A stretch of DNA of 64,000 nt, from positions 14,945,275 to 15,009,274 of the forward strand of contig CM028921.1 of assembly GCA_016801845.1 (NCBI GenBank), written 5' to 3'. The notes below the pieces were generated by a model. The model did no database searches. It saw only the letters and a program-made list of their open reading frames with translations, and was not told the DNA's origin. Both the position numbers and the translations under genes were made by a program. Positions 60,026-64,000 of this stretch are shown here, in pieces. Within the stretch, counting starts at the first letter, position 1. Each line of letters opens with the position of its first letter. This DNA comes from Polydactylus sextarius (lineage: Eukaryota; Chordata; Actinopteri; Polynemidae).

Positions 60026-62014
60026 TCACAATTTCTCAACAAGTTTCTGAAACAAAGAAAGCAGTCTCTGTCTGCTGTCTAGCTGGCCTGGCTCTAGATC
60101 TGAAGCCCTCAAACTTTGGTAGAACCTGGTCTGAAGTGCCACCTCCTTCTCCGTCCTCACGTCAGCCTGATCTCCTTCCTCAGCTGCCTTGTCTCTCGCT
60201 ATCCTGGACAATTCTCTCTCTCTCTCCAGATCCTGCCTCCCTTTTTCTAGAAAAGCCCTATCTCTCTCCAGGAATGCTCGGTCTCTCTCCACAATGGCTC
60301 GATCTCGATCCAGCAGTGCTCGGTCTCTCTCCACTGCCGCCCGGTCCCTTTCCACAGCCGTCCTGTCCCGCTCCAGGGTGGCCAGGTCTCTGTTCAGCAG
60401 CTGTCGCTCTCTTTCTAAAGCAATCAACTCCTTGTCAAACGCTGCCTGTTCACTCTCTAGGACCCGTCTCTCTCTCTGCAGTTCAGCCAGCTTTCTGTCC
60501 ACCTTAGCGGCCTCTCTGGCAAGATCTCTGGTGGAAGATGTCGTCTGGCTAGTTGTGGTTTTTGCTGCTGCAGTGGCAGTAACGTCTGGCAGTAAACTAG
60601 TGTATAGCACAGCGGTCTGGCTTTGGTTAATCATAGGCCGACTCTCTGAGTTCCTCACATCCATGCAATTGCCCCCTGCTGCCGGTGATTCAGCTTTGCT
60701 TGATGTTTTGATATCACTTAATTCCAGGACACCCCCAAGTGTCTCCACCTCCTCCAGACTTCCCATTTCAAAAGTGCCAGAAAAAGTTTCTCCCATGATT
60801 GACAGGGCTGCAGAATGATCCTCTCCATCATCCATCAGAGAGGGCTGCAGGATGCTGGCGGTCCCGGCCAGGCGGCCACTTATGGCTTCATCCATCAGAT
60901 GAAACCAGCGCCATGTCCCTGCTTTGGTCACCTTCTCCATGCCTATAGGAGGGTTTTTCAGCAACTATACAGGAAAGAGCATCAATATTTGAGGAAAAGT
61001 TAGTTTCAGGATCATGTTCAGGTTCATCACTGTTTGACATTTTGGGTTCTTGATGTTCTTTCTCCGCTCAAGCTCATTTTTTACCAGGTGGAGTAACGCC
61101 TTAGACCCTAAGCTGTCATTCAGAACAGTAATGGACTGGAAAAAAAAAATGACCCAGTGTCGGGACTGTCATCTGCCCCTGATTCAGAACATTAACTTTA
61201 GTGGACTGACCTTGTACTTTTCTTTCAAGTTGTCCCATTTCTTCTTCAGCTGCCGTGCTGACACAATCCCCTGGAGTCCCATCTCTTTGCTAATGGCCCT
61301 GCAGCAGAGTACGCCACACCAAGACAAACTGAGGTGAATATAAAAATCGACCTTAATGCCTTTAAAGCCTAATAACCAGAGAAATACTGTAGTGAGCATA
61401 AAAATGTTATGTATATGTTAATGTATATGATTTCTTGTAACAGTGCAGACCTCCAGCCTCTCAGGGCAGAATTCTTCCTCCCGGTGAAGATGGCATCATT
61501 GGTGGCTCGGAGTTGGATCAACAGCCTGATGTCTCTGTCTGTCACTGTAGAGACACAAACCACCATCCATCAGCACATTCACCTCTGCTGCTATTTCAAA
61601 GTGTCAGAACCTGTTTTCTCACAATCTATTTCATTTGTATTCTAACAAAAAAAAAAAAAAAAACACATCCCAGCTTCTGATCTTCTTATGTTCTCACCCT
61701 GACCACTTCATCTAACAAAGTGTCAGACTGAGCCTAGGCGCCATAGTGAGACCTTCTTGGAAACACAGACACTGTAAAATCACAACAAACTGTAGATTCA
61801 CAGATTATTACTGTGTTTTTTATTACCATAACAGCAACAATAAAATAACAGTTATTATCAGTTGCAAAAATAACTCACATGTAAATACCAGAACATCAGT
61901 ACCAATAATAACAACAACAACAGTAACATAGGCTTACAAATGGCTATGATAAAGAACTATCATTTATGTCTAAAACCGGATATAAACCACTTTACTTCTG
62001 TAAGTATTCGCCAT
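60026..62014 (-). CDS. One-module Myb/SANT-like protein with long ERDRA coiled coil
   Basis: Four exons (minus order): 62014-61996, 61544-61451, 61298-61211, 60964-60026, total 1140 nt, 379 residues. The short first exon (MANTYR) ends in phase 1 and joins exactly like the YKM junctions of the neighbour gene. Domain 7-67 reads DIRLLIQLRATNDAIFTGRK, then GWRAISKEMGLQG and KKKWDNLKEKYK. Next comes the linker LLKNPPIGME and WRWFHLMDEAISGRLAG (about 85-101), then an acidic/Ser-Thr region. A near-continuous coiled coil follows (about 214-330), with seven-residue ERDRAxx repeats, and the end is LLSLFQKLVEKL. It is 1.3 kb upstream of the four-module gene on the same strand, so it is a tandem paralogue. 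DNA binding and dimerisation are inferred. Confidence 0.87.
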
Positions 62015-62017
62015 TTT
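62009..62017 (-). promoter_or_regulatory. YY1-like motif over the start codon of the one-module gene
   Basis: AAAATGGCG on the minus strand spans the ATG, as in ACTR6. The likely 5' UTR upstream (62055-62100) is CAG/AAG-repeat rich. Confidence 0.45.
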
Positions 62018-62100
62018 CGCTCGTTTCGCGTTAGACTCCATTCTTCTTATTCTTCTTTTGCAGCAGCTGCTGCTGTTGCTGCTGTTCTTCTTCTTCGACT

Positions 62101-63239
62101 ACTGAAGAAGCGTTGCTGCCACCCGCGGGTTATTTTTGAGTATTACATTTAATACACCTTGGAAAAATGTGATGCGATAAAAAGCATGTAAAGCATTAAT
62201 ATATTATTTTTAACAAGAAAATAAAGCGTCATTATTTCTATTTATTACTGACAGTAATTATGATAATAATATATATTTTTATGTAGCGTTTTTCCCCACA
62301 GAAGGTATGCTCTCTTCTCCTGCCCCCTGCAGGCAGCAGGAAGTTTAGCACCCTGCAGCATCGAGTCAAGTTAAACGTATTCAGATAGCAATCAAAACTC
62401 GCATAAGACCGCTTTCAAAATTAAAGTCAAACTCACAAAGCTGTCTTCAACACAGTGGCCATGCATCACCAGAAAATGAATGCCTGACTAATTCCTTTGT
62501 GTGTTATGATCATTAGCTATACTGAACCAGTTCGGTAATAAATATGCTGAAATGAAAGACTACCGTGTAATGACCAGTGAAAGTGGTTCATTTAAAGCCT
62601 CCCCCTCCCTGCATTCTCCTCTTTTTCTTCCCTCTTCCCTCAGTTGTCTGGTGATTCTGTGATGTGCTGAAAACAAACACAGGAGGCATAAAGTAAATTC
62701 ATCAGATACAACAATTTATGAGGCAACAGAACAACAAAATTAAAGAGTAAACAGACACCAGGTATTCAGTAATAAACTGGTTAATAAAAAAGCTGTTTAT
62801 TTATTTTGAAGCTAGGTTTTGGTGGAATCTTAGCGTCGATGTTGAGCTTAGCTGCAACACTGCTGACTTACTGGTGTTTTATTTTGAAGGGAAGCGTAGA
62901 AACTGCTTGATGCTGCGTGTGTCAGTGTGTGCGTGTGTGTGAACTTATCTTCTGTTTTTTCCATCCTGATGGGGAAACGACACCCGTGTCCTAATCTTAC
63001 GAAGACACAAATTAAATAAATCAAAATGAATAATCTTAGTATATCTTTTTGATGATAATAATAATATATAATAGGAGAGATACTTGTCGAAGTGAGATTT
63101 ACATGTTCGAGCCGAGCTGCGGTTTCCTGCGCAGGTAACGTCCCCGTGTTTCTAAAAGGACAGGCAGATCATCTCTACGCTTATAAAGCGTGGGAAGGTA
63201 GGGGGGGGGGGGCACCTGCTAGAAAGAGCAGATGAGTGT
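62101..63239. other. Stretch upstream of the one-module gene
   Basis: No gene supported. It has a G run at 63201-63212 and AT-rich sequence. A plus-strand donor-like CTGCGCAG/GTAACG near 63138 could be the first exon of a gene lying off the right edge, but nothing else supports it. Confidence 0.35.
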
Positions 63240-64000
63240 TAATAATATGTAATATATTGATACAAAGACATGAAGTGTGAGGGAAAGACAGAGACTAGTG
63301 AGGGGCAGAGACAAGAGGCACAGTGTATTGTCAGAGTTCCCCAGCAGTTGTATAGCAGCTTAACTAAAGAATGGTTAAGGCGGGTCCATGTCCCACCTGA
63401 ACCATCCTTAACTATAAGCTTTATCATAAAATTTTTAGTCTCACCTTAAATGTAGAAAGGGTGTCTGCCTCCCGGACCCAAACTAGGAGCTGGTTCCATA
63501 AGAGAGGAGCCTGATTATTGAAGGCTCTAACAACCATTCTGGTCTACGAGACTCTAGGAACCACAAGTAAACCAGCAGTTTGTGATCGAAGTGATGTATT
63601 AGGATTATAAGGAACTATGAACTCTTTAAGATATAATGGAGCCTGATCATTAAGGGTTTCATAGGCAAGCAGAAAGATTTTGAATTCTATTCTAGATTTT
63701 ACAGTAAGGCAATGAAGAGCAGCCAATACAGGAGAAATATGATCTCTGGTCAGTACTCATGCTGATTAACAGAAGGTTTTTGTTGGAGTAACTGGAACAC
63801 CCTGATAGTAGAGATTTACAGTAGTCCAGTCTAGAGGTACTGAATGCATGAATTAACTTTTCAGCATCCTTTGTAGACAGGATATTTCTGATTTTTGCAA
63901 TATGACATAGGTGGAAAAGAGCTGTCTTAGAGACTTGTCTAACATGAGATATAAATGACATGTCCTGATCAGAGATTACTCCAAGGTTCCTCACAGTAGA
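63240..64000 (-). mobile_element. 3' part of an L2-like LINE, running off the window
   Basis: The minus strand encodes the end of the reverse transcriptase and the C-terminal region: RNLGVISDQDMSF, SHVRQVSKTALFHLCHIAKI, DAEKLIHAFSTSRLDYC, then VKSRIEFKIFLLAYETLN and a WVREADTLSTF-like end. This is a common fish non-LTR family. Frameshifts near 63700 and 63550 and internal stops show that it is inactive. Confidence 0.75.

Noticed and set aside
60189..60818. A 209-codon plus-strand open frame opposite the one-module gene
   Set aside because: Mirror of the ERDRA repeat (reads Ser-Leu-Ser-Arg repeats). The minus strand is fixed by domain similarity and splice phases.

Overview
The window is vertebrate nuclear DNA, almost certainly from a ray-finned (percomorph-like) teleost. 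Genes are split into short exons with GT/AG introns, protein sequences match vertebrate families closely, and the spaces between are filled with fish-type repeats (Tc1, hAT-like and TTAA-flanked MITEs, L1 and L2-like LINEs, tRNA-derived SINEs, microsatellites). No bacterial, viral, tRNA, rRNA or CRISPR features were seen. I rebuilt coding exons by hand from splice sites. Every gene model below closes in frame with a total length divisible by three.

Layout. (1) 1.2-7.8 kb, plus strand: NEDD1, the gamma-tubulin ring complex targeting WD40 protein. (2) 8.1-10.2 kb, plus: ETFRF1 (LYRM5), a small LYR-family mitochondrial protein. (3) 10.4-15.3 kb, minus: an unnamed RING-H2 ubiquitin ligase with a SUMO-interaction-like motif and a UIM-like motif; its 3' end converges on ETFRF1. 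(4) 16.4-21.1 kb, minus: SYCP3, synaptonemal complex axial protein. (5) 22.6-26.0 kb, minus: ACTR6 (ARP6), of the SRCAP/SWR1 chromatin remodeller. (6) 28.2-36 kb, minus: a FAM3-family secreted or type II membrane protein whose introns carry several repeats. (7) 40.1-58.7 kb, minus: a 13-exon gene for a 772-residue protein with four tandem Myb/SANT-like (trihelix-like) domains, each followed by a conserved Trp-rich linker, ending in an ERDRA-type coiled coil. (8) 60.0-62.0 kb, minus: a complete one-module paralogue (379 residues) head-to-tail with gene 7. (9) 62-64 kb: repeats, with an L2-like LINE running off the right edge.

The most unusual part is the pair of modular DNA-binding-like genes (7 and 8). 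All five copies of the domain are encoded by one 94-nt exon plus one 88-nt exon with identical phases, followed by a linker or tail exon. This is a clear record of exon-block duplication. The long introns of gene 7 have collected a Tc1 element split by an L1, a THAP-containing DNA element, a Harbinger-type Myb relic, a possible FLYWCH fragment and a minisatellite of perfect hairpins. The genes do not form one pathway. NEDD1 (spindle), SYCP3 (meiosis) and ACTR6 (chromatin) also share a chromosome arm in mammals (12q in human), which fits conserved linkage.
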